Of a stretch of 31,901 nucleotides of DNA, positions 16,850-24,098 are shown one piece after another; position 1 is the stretch's first letter; each line of letters begins with the position of its first letter. The notes beneath the pieces are model-generated. The model saw only the letters and a list, made by a program, of their open reading frames with translations, did not search any database and was not told the origin of the DNA. Source of the stretch: an uncultured Eggerthellaceae bacterium. Its GTDB lineage: Bacteria; Actinomycetota; Coriobacteriia; Coriobacteriales; Eggerthellaceae. Both the position numbers and the translations under genes were made by a program. Location: the NCBI GenBank assembly GCA_910577495.1, contig CAJTML010000011.1:1-31901 (forward strand). Reading direction: 5' to 3'.

Positions 16850-17728
16850 CTAGTTGTCGGGGTCGCCATCAGCTATAAGCCAGCGCTGGACTTCGTCGCC
16901 AAGCACCACCTGGCCATTGTCCCAGCGAGTGGCATCGCAATAGATTTGCGTCTCGGGGTAGTAGGTGAGCTGCACGTAATTACCGAGGTCGTTAATTTTT
17001 GCGGCGCTGTCCGAATCGTTTTCGGGAACCAAAAGCACAATGCGCTCATCATCAGGCGTGATAAAAGTCAGCGTCACGTGCGATTGCGTGAAGGCGCGAT
17101 ATCGCCCAGTCGGCGTGTAGTAAGAGACGTCAACCAGCGCTGCGTGTGCAGTTTTGGGGCCAGAAATGAGGTCGTGCACCGACGCCGGAATCCCCATGGA
17201 AAGCGAAACAGTGAGCGCCAAGATGCTGATGAAGAGCATAAACAGGCTCAAGAAAAAGCCCGATGCAAGGTCGTGTTTGAGCGGATGTTTCTTGCGAAAT
17301 TTTCGAAATCCCACAAAGCCTGCAATGCACAGCGCCCATGTCAGGACGACAACAAACAAGGTGCCCGCGTGTGCGTTGTCCAATGCCGCAACGCCTCCCA
17401 TGCAAAGCACGAAAATCGTGCCATACACCAAGACGCTGAGCAGGACATTCGCTATCTGAAGACAGGTTTGTTTGAGCTCCTCTTTGCGCTTGGCTGGCGA
17501 TAGCGCCACAAATGCACGTCGTGCATCCAGCAAGATCCAGGCACCAATCAGCAGAAGCCCTATGGCGAAAATGGCGAAGCCCAGACTCTCGACAAAGTTG
17601 GAGATGAGTCCGGCAAGTCCGACTCCGGTGCCCCATTCGCCATACATAATGCAGGCGAAGCTGCCCAGGATGCACACGCCTCCCGTGGCGACCAAAACTT
17701 TATCGGTTGTTGAAGCAAAACGCGCCAT
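16850..17728 (-). CDS. Multi-pass membrane protein with DUF3592-like C-terminal domain
   Basis: The 292-residue protein has about five hydrophobic segments in residues 8-185. A polar domain of about 105 residues follows (HAALVDVSYYTPTGRY... to GDPDN) whose pattern of short strands, with VTLTF, GNYVQLTYYPE and a final W, resembles DUF3592 proteins. That similarity is weak and from memory. The upstream sequence has GGAGGAAGAGAGAGGG on the minus strand and a TATAAT-type -10 at 17752-17757. No catalytic motif is visible. It lies between an XRE-membrane regulator and a TPR protein on the same strand, but the gap to the XRE gene (230 bases) suggests separate transcription. Confidence 0.8.
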   Translation of the reverse strand: MARFASTTDKVLVATGGVCILGSFACIMYGEWGTGVGLAGLISNFVESLGFAIFAIGLLLIGAWILLDARRAFVALSPAKRKEELKQTCLQIANVLLSVLVYGTIFVLCMGGVAALDNAHAGTLFVVVLTWALCIAGFVGFRKFRKKHPLKHDLASGFFLSLFMLFISILALTVSLSMGIPASVHDLISGPKTAHAALVDVSYYTPTGRYRAFTQSHVTLTFITPDDERIVLLVPENDSDSAAKINDLGNYVQLTYYPETQIYCDATRWDNGQVVLGDEVQRWLIADGDPDN

Positions 17729-17751
17729 AACCCTCTCTCTTCCTCCAGGTC

Positions 17752-17757
17752 ATTATA
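17752..17757 (-). promoter_or_regulatory. Perfect -10 hexamer for the membrane-protein gene
   Basis: The minus strand reads TATAAT about 24 bases before the start codon. No good -35 is visible at the usual distance. Confidence 0.45.
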
Positions 17758-17839
17758 GCCATTCGGAGAAAGAAAGAGGGAATTGGAGGGGTACGATCAG
17801 CGCGATTGGTGGCCGTTCGGGCTAGGCAGCAGCCACGGG

Positions 17840-18874
17840 CTATTCGTTGGGCGAAAGGGCTGGCATGTCGTAGAAGTCTTCGTCATGCGTGAGCGCGACA
17901 AGCATTTTAAGACAATGCTCGGCAAGGTCATTTTGCTCGTTTGCGGTGGCTAGCTTGTAGAAGATAATCCATGCATCTACGACCTCTTCGGCAGGACCGA
18001 TGGGAAGCTCGTGGTTGCTCACTACAAAGACGGCCTGATCCATGTCCATGTTGGTGTAATCTTCGCCATACTGCATCTTGATATAGAGAATCTCGGACAT
18101 GGCCAGCTGCGAGGGCTCATAGGCAAGGCTCACCATAAACTCAGCTGCGGCCAGCTCAAGCTCTCCGCGCTCAATGGCGCAAAAGCCCTTCGCGCGATAC
18201 CAGCGTGCCAAATCAGTGGGGGTAGCCAGAAACGGATAAGCCTTGTCGTGCCAGATTTCTGCCTGGTCAAAGTCCTTTTTCACCTTGTAGTTTTCAGCAA
18301 TTTCGAAATACGAACCACAGTCGGTCGGATTCCATTTGATGGCACGTTCAAGCCATGTGATGGCCTCGTCGTGGCGATGATCTTCGTACAGGATGCCGCC
18401 AAGGAGGGCGAAGGTACGCGTGAATGGAAGCATTGCGGGACGAATCGTTTTTTCCGGTTGCAAGATCAGTTCAAGCAGCAACTGCTGAAAAGAGTCGTCG
18501 TAATTGAAATAGCAGTTCACGCTGTCGTCAGCAAACAGACCACTCTCGGCATCTTCTTGTAACTTGTGCGCGTAAGGCTCTAGGATCTCCAGCGCTTTTT
18601 TAATGTTGCCCGATTTGGCTTGAAAGGTTGCTTCGTCAAGAACGCTGGTACCAGCAGCCATGTTGTTGTCGAGATACTGGAAGATTTCATCGCGCACGTC
18701 AGGCGGCAACACGTCGCACAGCAGCCGACCCACGGCGCGCAAAATTTCTTGTGCAAGGGGATGGTCTTTGTATTGCTCGGAAGTTTCAACAAGGTAGGCG
18801 TAATCATGCTCAGGATCTCCGGTTAGCTCCGAAGTGATGGAGGACATAATTTCGTCGAAGGTGCTATCGCTCAT
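17840..18874 (-). CDS. TPR-repeat protein
   Basis: The 344-residue, acidic, soluble protein has helical pairs of tetratricopeptide type. The clearest is HDEAITWLERAIKWNPTDCG followed by FEIAENYKVKKDFDQAEIWHDKA and CAIERGELELAAAEFMVSLAYEP. TPR proteins act as protein-binding scaffolds, and the partner is unknown. I chose the ATG at 18874 (MSDSTFDEIM) because an AGGAG lies 6 bases upstream. The longer open frame to 19081 includes a Pro/Cys-rich stretch without coding character. No signal peptide or TM segment is present. Confidence 0.85.
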   Translation of the reverse strand: MSDSTFDEIMSSITSELTGDPEHDYAYLVETSEQYKDHPLAQEILRAVGRLLCDVLPPDVRDEIFQYLDNNMAAGTSVLDEATFQAKSGNIKKALEILEPYAHKLQEDAESGLFADDSVNCYFNYDDSFQQLLLELILQPEKTIRPAMLPFTRTFALLGGILYEDHRHDEAITWLERAIKWNPTDCGSYFEIAENYKVKKDFDQAEIWHDKAYPFLATPTDLARWYRAKGFCAIERGELELAAAEFMVSLAYEPSQLAMSEILYIKMQYGEDYTNMDMDQAVFVVSNHELPIGPAEEVVDAWIIFYKLATANEQNDLAEHCLKMLVALTHDEDFYDMPALSPNE

Positions 18875-19099
18875 GGGTTGCTCCTGTTCGGGGATGGGTG
18901 CGGGGTGAATACAAGGAGGGTATGCACGTTTGATAGTGTAGTTCGCAGATGGCGAAGACACTGTCCCAACTATGTCCCATGCTTGGGGTGCGTGGTGTGT
19001 GATGTATTCCTTGACTATGGTGTTGTCGATTTGATGCAGTTCGGTTTGCTTGTATGTTTGAAGATGTAGCTGATCGAACAAGACAACAAGTGGTCAACC

Positions 19100-19162
19100 A
19101 GGTGCGGGATATCAAGTGCTTCGGTTGCTCAAGCATTAAGAACACTTGATATACCCGCACCT
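19100..19162. repeat. Long imperfect inverted repeat
   Basis: The arm at 19100-19118 (AGGTGCGGGATATCAAGTG) and the arm at 19143-19162 are inverted copies that differ by one inserted base, with 24 bases between. No U-tract follows, so it is not an obvious terminator. Its place at the edge of the AT-rich cassette suggests a recombination or attachment end, or the dyad of a site-specific DNA-binding protein. Confidence 0.7.
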
Positions 19163-19371
19163 ACAGAAGAAGACGTCAAAAAGCTCGGATACAGGCTTAA
19201 GGTGTTATAGGTAGCGTACTGTCGAGCTTTTAAGAGAAACAATAAGTTAAGATTGGGGAGGTAATTCTACAGCCAGGTTATGACTCTCTATACACCAACA
19301 ATCGATACACGATCCGTTTCTCTCTCGCGTCTAATACCAACTCAAGGGAATCAGAGGTACTGTCAACGCTG

Positions 19372-19377
19372 TATAAT
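19372..19377 (+). promoter_or_regulatory. Perfect -10 hexamer of the AT-rich three-gene operon
   Basis: TATAAT lies 61 bases before the first gene's start codon. The -35 is poor. A second -10-like TATAAG lies near 19391. Confidence 0.4.
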
Positions 19378-19437
19378 CTCCATTAAGGATATAAGATGCC
19401 TTCAGAATGTGTTTAATAGACAGGATAGGAGTGGGTT

Positions 19438-20223
19438 TTGGATGAGCGCGTAAAAAATGAAACTAGTTCGGTACAAAGTACAATCTATCAGATTGCAATA
19501 GGTATCTTTATCTTTGTGCTTGTTGAGCTATACACTATTAAAGAATCAAGTGATATTGTTTTTTTTAAAGATGCTTCGGCTGATTTTATAATCAGCGTAG
19601 TAACAAGTGGTTTGGTTTTTTACATAATTTTAGAATTGACTAAGTGTGCTTATTCGAAATGGTGGATTCGTAAACATCCCGATCTTTATTTGTCCGGTGA
19701 TTGGCTACACATACATGGGAAGAATAGCGATTTAAGTTATTTGCGTATTGGAGTAGTGCGTATTAAGCAAAATTATTATGATTTAGAAGTGCATGCAGAA
19801 AACTATTCTCCCAAATTTGGACAGGACGGAATTTTTAGACCAAAGAACCGTCAATACACTCGATGGAAGTATTTGATTAGCGAAATAAATGAATCGGGAG
19901 ATGTGATAGGCGTTTATCGTGCATCTAGAAAATACACAGAATGGCGGACAAACGAAGGGATTCATCAGCTTAGTGTTATCGAGTTTGATGAGGATATGAG
20001 GTTTCCAACTGTAATTGCAGGTGAATATGCCGATGTGCATCCTTCAGATTCAGAGGGATACTTAAGGTTATACCGTGTTTCGATAGGGTCAGGTAGAAAA
20101 AAACTATTGCCTTACCTAGATGAAAACGAATATCCAGAAGTTTGGAAAACGGAAGTTTTGGCGATTATGGAAGACGCAAAATTAGCGCAACAACAAGAAA
20201 TAAATGGTGGTGATACCAAATGA
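19438..20223 (+). CDS. Two-TM, beta-barrel membrane protein resembling Cap15/S-2TMbeta effectors
   Basis: The 261-residue protein has TM helices at about 16-34 and 50-70. A soluble, strand-rich domain follows (about 83-216) with SGDW at 86-89, IGVVRIKQNYYDLEV, GDVIGVYRA, NEGIHQLSV, IAGEYADV (194-200) and SEGYLRLYRVS, then a charged helical tail. Two N-terminal TM helices followed by an eight-stranded barrel starting at an SGxW motif is the layout of SMODS-associated 2TM-beta effectors (Cap15 in CBASS, the effector of Panoptes). In those systems a nucleotide binds the barrel and the protein then disrupts the inner membrane. The assignment here is by layout and motif pattern, not a search. The start is TTG, supported by AGGAG six to seven bases upstream; no in-frame ATG exists nearby. 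The stop overlaps the next start as ATGA. Confidence 0.8.
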   Translation: MDERVKNETSSVQSTIYQIAIGIFIFVLVELYTIKESSDIVFFKDASADFIISVVTSGLVFYIILELTKCAYSKWWIRKHPDLYLSGDWLHIHGKNSDLSYLRIGVVRIKQNYYDLEVHAENYSPKFGQDGIFRPKNRQYTRWKYLISEINESGDVIGVYRASRKYTEWRTNEGIHQLSVIEFDEDMRFPTVIAGEYADVHPSDSEGYLRLYRVSIGSGRKKLLPYLDENEYPEVWKTEVLAIMEDAKLAQQQEINGGDTK

Positions 20224-21005
20224 AAGAATTTATCCAAGATGTAGCACGCAAAGGTGGTGCTGTCATATTATCTGCTAGTGAGCACGACGTTAAGTCCTTG
20301 GAAAAAACTGATGCTCGCAATATTGTTACGGCTTATGACGAGGCTGTACAAGATATGGTGTTTCAAAAATATTCAGACGAAATCCCTGGCATCGCCTTAC
20401 TTGGTGAAGAGGCTGGTTTAGGCTCTGTCCCCAACGAAGGATCATTTGTTATTGTTGACCCTATTGATGGTACTTCGAATTTTGTGCGCAATGTCAAACG
20501 TAGTGCAGTCTCTATTGCTTTTGGTGTGGATGGCGTTGTCACTCACGGATGTGTTTTCGACCCCTATCTGAATGAAATGTTTTATGCAGAGAAAGGTCAA
20601 GGTTCTTATCTGAATGGAGTTCGTATCGAACGCAATAACGACATAGATCTAGCTTCTAGTCTTGTTTGTTTTGGAACATGCCCATATGATGTGTATATGT
20701 CGAAAGAAGTATTTGCTCTTGCGGAAAGAGTTTTTAGGAGTTCTCTTGACTTGCGTCGAACAGGATGCGCTTCGCTAGAAATGTGTTATGTCGCAGCGAA
20801 TAGATACGATCTTTTTTTTGAGTCAATCTTATATCCCTGGGACTATGCTGCTTCGAATTTGATTGTTGAAGAAGCGGGAGGTTCTGCTTTTTCTTTCAAT
20901 AGGGAGCCTGTTAGTCTTCAAGATCGTAGCTCAGTGGTCATGGGCAGTTCAAAAGCAGTTGCCGATTTTTTATCTATTGCAGACGAGATGAACCTTGTTG
21001 GGTAG
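20220..21005 (+). CDS. Inositol-monophosphatase/CysQ-fold phosphatase
   Basis: The 261-residue protein shows a complete set of metal-dependent sugar/nucleotide phosphatase (FIG superfamily) motifs: NIVTAYD (34-40), GEE at 62-64, DPIDGTSNF from Asp80, and PWDYAASNLIVEEAGG with Trp207-Asp208. Such enzymes use Mg2+ to hydrolyse inositol phosphates, fructose bisphosphate, 3'-phosphoadenosine 5'-phosphate or NADP-type substrates. The motif set does not decide among them. The start overlaps the stop of the 2TM-barrel gene by four bases (ATGA), so the two are translationally coupled. Codons are AT-rich like both neighbours and unlike the flanking chromosome. A nucleotidase role would fit its partners; housekeeping inositol phosphatase activity is possible but odd in this setting. 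Confidence 0.9.
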   Translation: MKEFIQDVARKGGAVILSASEHDVKSLEKTDARNIVTAYDEAVQDMVFQKYSDEIPGIALLGEEAGLGSVPNEGSFVIVDPIDGTSNFVRNVKRSAVSIAFGVDGVVTHGCVFDPYLNEMFYAEKGQGSYLNGVRIERNNDIDLASSLVCFGTCPYDVYMSKEVFALAERVFRSSLDLRRTGCASLEMCYVAANRYDLFFESILYPWDYAASNLIVEEAGGSAFSFNREPVSLQDRSSVVMGSSKAVADFLSIADEMNLVG

Positions 21006-21014
21006 GAAACTGCC

Positions 21015-21917
21015 GTGAAGACAGATTTAATTATTCTGGATACAGACCCAGGATCTGATGATGCAATTGCAATTCTGGCTGCTCTTGCATCCAAAACTCA
21101 AGCTGATTATGCCTTTGTGTCAACATATGGCAATGGACCTATTGGGATTACGGAAAATAACCTCAAGAATATTCTCAATCATGCTAAATTCGACGGTAAA
21201 ATTTTTCACGGAGCCGATACGGCGCTTAATGGCACACAGCCTAATTACGATTGCTATCATGGGTCGGATTGTCTTGGGGGCGTAAGCGCTGACCTCGATA
21301 ATGAATTAAAAGAAGAAAGCGATATCTCGGTTGCTGACATAATTGAGATACGGACGCTTATTAAACAGTATGAAAATATTACCTATATAACACTTGGAGC
21401 TCTTAGTAATTTAGCGAGATTGATTATAGAAGAAGAATCAGTATTTCTTAAAAAGAATGTACAGTTGCTTGTGATGGGGGGCGGAATCAGGCACACTAAT
21501 GCTCCGCATAATTCCGAATATAATTTTTACTGTGATCCAGAAGCATTGAAAATTGTTTTGGATAGCAACATTCCAATTAAGTTATTCCCTTTTGATTTAT
21601 CAGTAGACTATCCAATTTTAGATGCTGATGTTGAACTTCTTGCTCAGAAGCTGGATGACAGCATACTGAGTAGTCTTTTGTTTGCTTTATTGGCCTCGGC
21701 AAACAAAAATGGTCGAGATCACGCTGACATACCGGATGTTTTCCCTGTTCTTTATCGCATGGGTTATGAAGAGGCCTTTGTTTTTAGAAATATGACATTG
21801 GCAGCTGATGAATATGGCGCGTTAAAGCACGACTCTTGCGGTGTCGAAATTGCGGTTGCGGTTGGGGTCGATGATCAAGATTTTCTGCGCCACTGTCTTG
21901 AGGATATTTTTCTTTAA
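21015..21917 (+). CDS. IUNH-family nucleoside hydrolase
   Basis: The 300-residue protein begins with the Ca2+-binding signature DTDPGSDD at residues 9-16, the hallmark of inosine-uridine preferring nucleoside hydrolases. YGNGP, THGAD-like FHGAD, TLGALSNLA, VMGGG, and EYNFYCDPEA follow in the family order. A C-terminal HDSCGV probably supplies the last metal-site Asp. These enzymes cut the N-glycosidic bond of ribonucleosides to give base and ribose. The length is typical and the protein is not truncated. The start is GTG, with AGGAAA six bases upstream, and the gap after the phosphatase gene is only nine bases. It is the third member of the same AT-rich operon. Confidence 0.92.
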   Translation: MKTDLIILDTDPGSDDAIAILAALASKTQADYAFVSTYGNGPIGITENNLKNILNHAKFDGKIFHGADTALNGTQPNYDCYHGSDCLGGVSADLDNELKEESDISVADIIEIRTLIKQYENITYITLGALSNLARLIIEEESVFLKKNVQLLVMGGGIRHTNAPHNSEYNFYCDPEALKIVLDSNIPIKLFPFDLSVDYPILDADVELLAQKLDDSILSSLLFALLASANKNGRDHADIPDVFPVLYRMGYEEAFVFRNMTLAADEYGALKHDSCGVEIAVAVGVDDQDFLRHCLEDIFL

Positions 21918-21937
21918 CAATAGGGTTAAATGGTTGA

Positions 21938-22142
21938 CTGGCTAACAAACATATAGGTGAACCCTTAATTCAAAGTAGAGCGAATCGTAAATCTGCTCAA
22001 AGCAAAGTTCTCTTTGTTGATGCAATCGATCTTGAAAACATGAGATTGGAATTTGAATACCTTTGTACGATGGTACTGCAAATGCTGAGGTTGTGTGTAA
22101 GAATGATATTTGAACAGTGTTTAGGTGTGTGGGTGAACACAT
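21938..22142 (+). pseudogene. Possible remnant of an N-6 DNA methylase (HsdM-like) gene
   Basis: From 21938 the plus strand stays open for about 68 codons and includes NRKSAQSKVLFVDAIDLENM (21983-22042). It resembles the NR(K)...KVLFIDA segment in the C-terminal half of type I restriction methylases. There is no start, upstream domains are missing, and homology fades after residue EFEYL. If correct, a restriction-modification gene has decayed here. The match is from memory and short. Confidence 0.3.
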
Positions 22143-22354
22143 TAGTTAGATAATCGCAGTATCAAGGAATACGGAGATTCCTCAAAAATGAGCATTGGCG
22201 ATAATTAATTAACAGTGTGTAGGTCTTCTCTTTCGATAGATGTAAGAGTGTTGCGCAGATGGTTATTATCAGGGATCACAACAAAGGGATGTTGCACGAG
22301 ATGCCAAGGAGCAAGCTTGGACTTGGGTTTATGTAGGAAATATCTTAGATCGCA
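22143..22354. other. AT-rich gap without a recognised gene
   Basis: The gap holds a 6-bp-arm hairpin (22165-22170 with 22177-22182). A short plus frame reading ...DVARDAKEQAWTWVYVGNIL has no start and runs past the end of the lipoprotein gene. It may be gene debris like the segment before it. Nothing else is seen. Confidence 0.4.
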
Positions 22355-23011
22355 TCAAGCTGATTCAAAGTATATATACTGATTTTGCCTGCTAATGAGC
22401 CAATGCGGCTCATACACAACGTCGGCCAAGCCGTTGCCATCAAAATAGACAACACCTGTAAATGTTGAGTTGGGAGATATTCTTGTTAACTCGAAGCTCC
22501 TGTCGGCGATGTTGCCATTGTCATCCTTGATCCACAGTTTATGATCGACTCTCTCGCCGTCGGTGTTATCTGCATTCCAATTCGACGCCTTCACCGTGAC
22601 TGTATGGTCTGTTAGATTGCGCATAGACACGGTTACTTTTACTGTCGGTGTTTGATCTGCGTGATCGTAAGGTCCATCTTCTACGGAATCTACGGTTACC
22701 GCAAGATTATCGGTGGCGTCAACCCATTCACCCAGCTTTGCATGGATCGGCTCGGCCTTTTCGGCCTCCTTGATCGCCAATTCGATGTTATCTGCCGTCT
22801 CCCTTGCCTTATCGATGCCTTCAGTAATTAGGCTCTCGGAGTTATTTTGCGTTGATTCGGATCCTTCGCCATAGGGGGCCTCTAAGCTACTCTCGTTATC
22901 TGTGTCTTGAACTGCTTGGTTTGGCTGGCACCCAGTACATCCGCCCAGAAAGCAACTAGCCAGCAATATAAGTACAAAGACCGAGACGAATTTAATCTTG
23001 TAACGCCTCAT
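22355..23011 (-). CDS. Secreted lipoprotein with a DUF4352-like domain
   Basis: The 218-residue protein starts with a basic N-terminus (MRRYKIKF), a hydrophobic stretch and the lipobox FLGGC, so it should be lipidated at that Cys (~25) and held on the outer face of the membrane. An acidic Asn/Ser-rich linker is followed by a domain of about 110 residues (LGEWVDATDNLAVTVDSVED... to the end) with strands PTVKVTVSMRNLTDHTVTV and a final VVYFDGNG. This pattern is typical of DUF4352/telokin-like Ig domains. I chose the ATG at 23011 because AAGAGG lies 8 bases upstream; GTG at 23020 is an alternative. The role is unknown. Confidence 0.85.
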   Translation of the reverse strand: MRRYKIKFVSVFVLILLASCFLGGCTGCQPNQAVQDTDNESSLEAPYGEGSESTQNNSESLITEGIDKARETADNIELAIKEAEKAEPIHAKLGEWVDATDNLAVTVDSVEDGPYDHADQTPTVKVTVSMRNLTDHTVTVKASNWNADNTDGERVDHKLWIKDDNGNIADRSFELTRISPNSTFTGVVYFDGNGLADVVYEPHWLISRQNQYIYFESA

Positions 23012-23128
23012 TTCTTGCACCTCTTTTTCTACTAGACAGGTGTTGTATCCTTGATGAGGATCAATTCACTATGTTACCGCTCTGTACCTGCGTTAGTAAG
23101 TGCATTCCGCAGAGAAATAAGGTGTCTC

Positions 23129-24028
23129 ATGCCTCAAGTTATTACTAAAGATTTTTTGAAAAACCAATTTGATGAATGCGCATGTCCTACAGAGGCTGTG
23201 CGATTTCGCTTGCCTCGCGCGCTTTCCAGCTTATCCGATAACGTCGAGGTGCCGCTCCTTTCTCCTGGTAGTAAATTTGCGATCGTGTTGCGGGGAGAGG
23301 ATCCTGCTGGCTTAACGTTGCTTGTTCGGCTTGCGACGTCTTGCGCCGAGGAAGGTGCGCGTGTTCTTTTCGTATCCCATCTGCTTGACATAGAAGAATT
23401 TGCAAATCTGGCTCTCAAATCGTTGTCAAAGAGAGGCGAGGGTTGTCTGCCTACGCGCCTTATGCTCAACAGGCTAGCTTCGCTGGGTCTGATTTTCGAG
23501 GAAGCGAACCGCCTTCGACAGCTTGATGAGGATGCCCTTAGAAAGTTGATCGAAGATTCTGAGTGTGACCTGATATTGGTTGACAAGATTGTGGGATCGG
23601 AGGGTTTATCCCTCTTTCGTGTTGCCGATACCTTGCAGCTCCCCGTTGTTTATTGCTGGGAATCCGTTTATCGCGATCAATGTGTGTACATCAATGGCGA
23701 AATCGGAAGTCCAACCCATTTTCTTCTGATGGACAGATCACTTGATGAGGAAGAAGCTGAAGAGGACGATCGTCCCGATATTGGGATGCGGGAGTGTCGT
23801 CTGGTGAGTTGCCATGATGGCGAAAAAGACCTTGAACTTCCTTTTAAGGGAACCTTTACGCTTGTGTTTCTAGAGGATGAGGGCAGGATATCCGACTGTA
23901 TTGATGAGTATGGAGGCCATATGCTTTGCTCAAAAGTTGAATGCGTTGTGATTGATGGCTTTAAACGTGCGATAAAAGAACCTCCTTATTACGAGCGCAA
24001 GTTGAAGCTCTTGTACGAAGTTGGCTAA
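23129..24028 (+). CDS. DnaB/RecA-like ATPase-fold protein with a degenerate P-loop
   Basis: The 299-residue protein has a central segment, GSKFAIVLRGEDPAGLTLLVRLATSCAEEG then ARVLFVSHLLDIEEFA, that follows the replicative DnaB C-terminal pattern (GxPGxGKTxxal... VlfFSLEM). The invariant Lys-Thr/Ser of Walker A is replaced (PAGLT), so ATP hydrolysis is doubtful. A later CDLILVDKIVG sits where Walker B is expected. A Glu/Asp-rich insert (DEEEAEEDD) follows. I prefer the ATG at 23129 (MPQVITKDF), with AAGG upstream; the frame is open to 23051. It might be a regulatory or structural relative of a RecA-fold ATPase. No certain family is assigned. Confidence 0.7.
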   Translation: MPQVITKDFLKNQFDECACPTEAVRFRLPRALSSLSDNVEVPLLSPGSKFAIVLRGEDPAGLTLLVRLATSCAEEGARVLFVSHLLDIEEFANLALKSLSKRGEGCLPTRLMLNRLASLGLIFEEANRLRQLDEDALRKLIEDSECDLILVDKIVGSEGLSLFRVADTLQLPVVYCWESVYRDQCVYINGEIGSPTHFLLMDRSLDEEEAEEDDRPDIGMRECRLVSCHDGEKDLELPFKGTFTLVFLEDEGRISDCIDEYGGHMLCSKVECVVIDGFKRAIKEPPYYERKLKLLYEVG

Positions 24029-24098
24029 ACGCAGAACTGTATTCTGCCTGAGTCAAAACTCTTACGATACAAAATGATAGAGATTGCTTGGGTCAACT

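Larger units (their letters stand above)
18875..19437. other. Non-coding junction at a base-composition shift
   Basis: This 563-base gap separates high-GC DNA on the left from clearly AT-rich DNA on the right. It holds nested inverted repeats (TTGAC 19011-19015 with GTCAA 19093-19097; TGTTGTC 19021-19027 with GACAACA 19082-19088) and the larger 19100-19162 palindrome. A plus-strand frame of about 46 codons (19070-19210) ends ...PAPTEEDVKKLGYRLKVL and a TAG stop. It reads like the end of a decayed gene but has no supported start. Confidence 0.5.

Noticed and set aside
18875..19081. N-terminal extension of the TPR protein
   Set aside because: It is low-quality coding sequence rich in Pro, Tyr and His, while ATG 18874 has AGGAG at good spacing.
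19100..19162. Intrinsic terminator or tRNA gene
   Set aside because: There is no U-tract after the stem, the loop is 24 bases, and no cloverleaf or TTC arm can be drawn.
23051..23128. N-terminal extension of the DnaB-like gene
   Set aside because: The extension MMRINSLCYRS... has no ribosome-binding site and begins right after the divergent lipoprotein start; ATG 23129 has better support.
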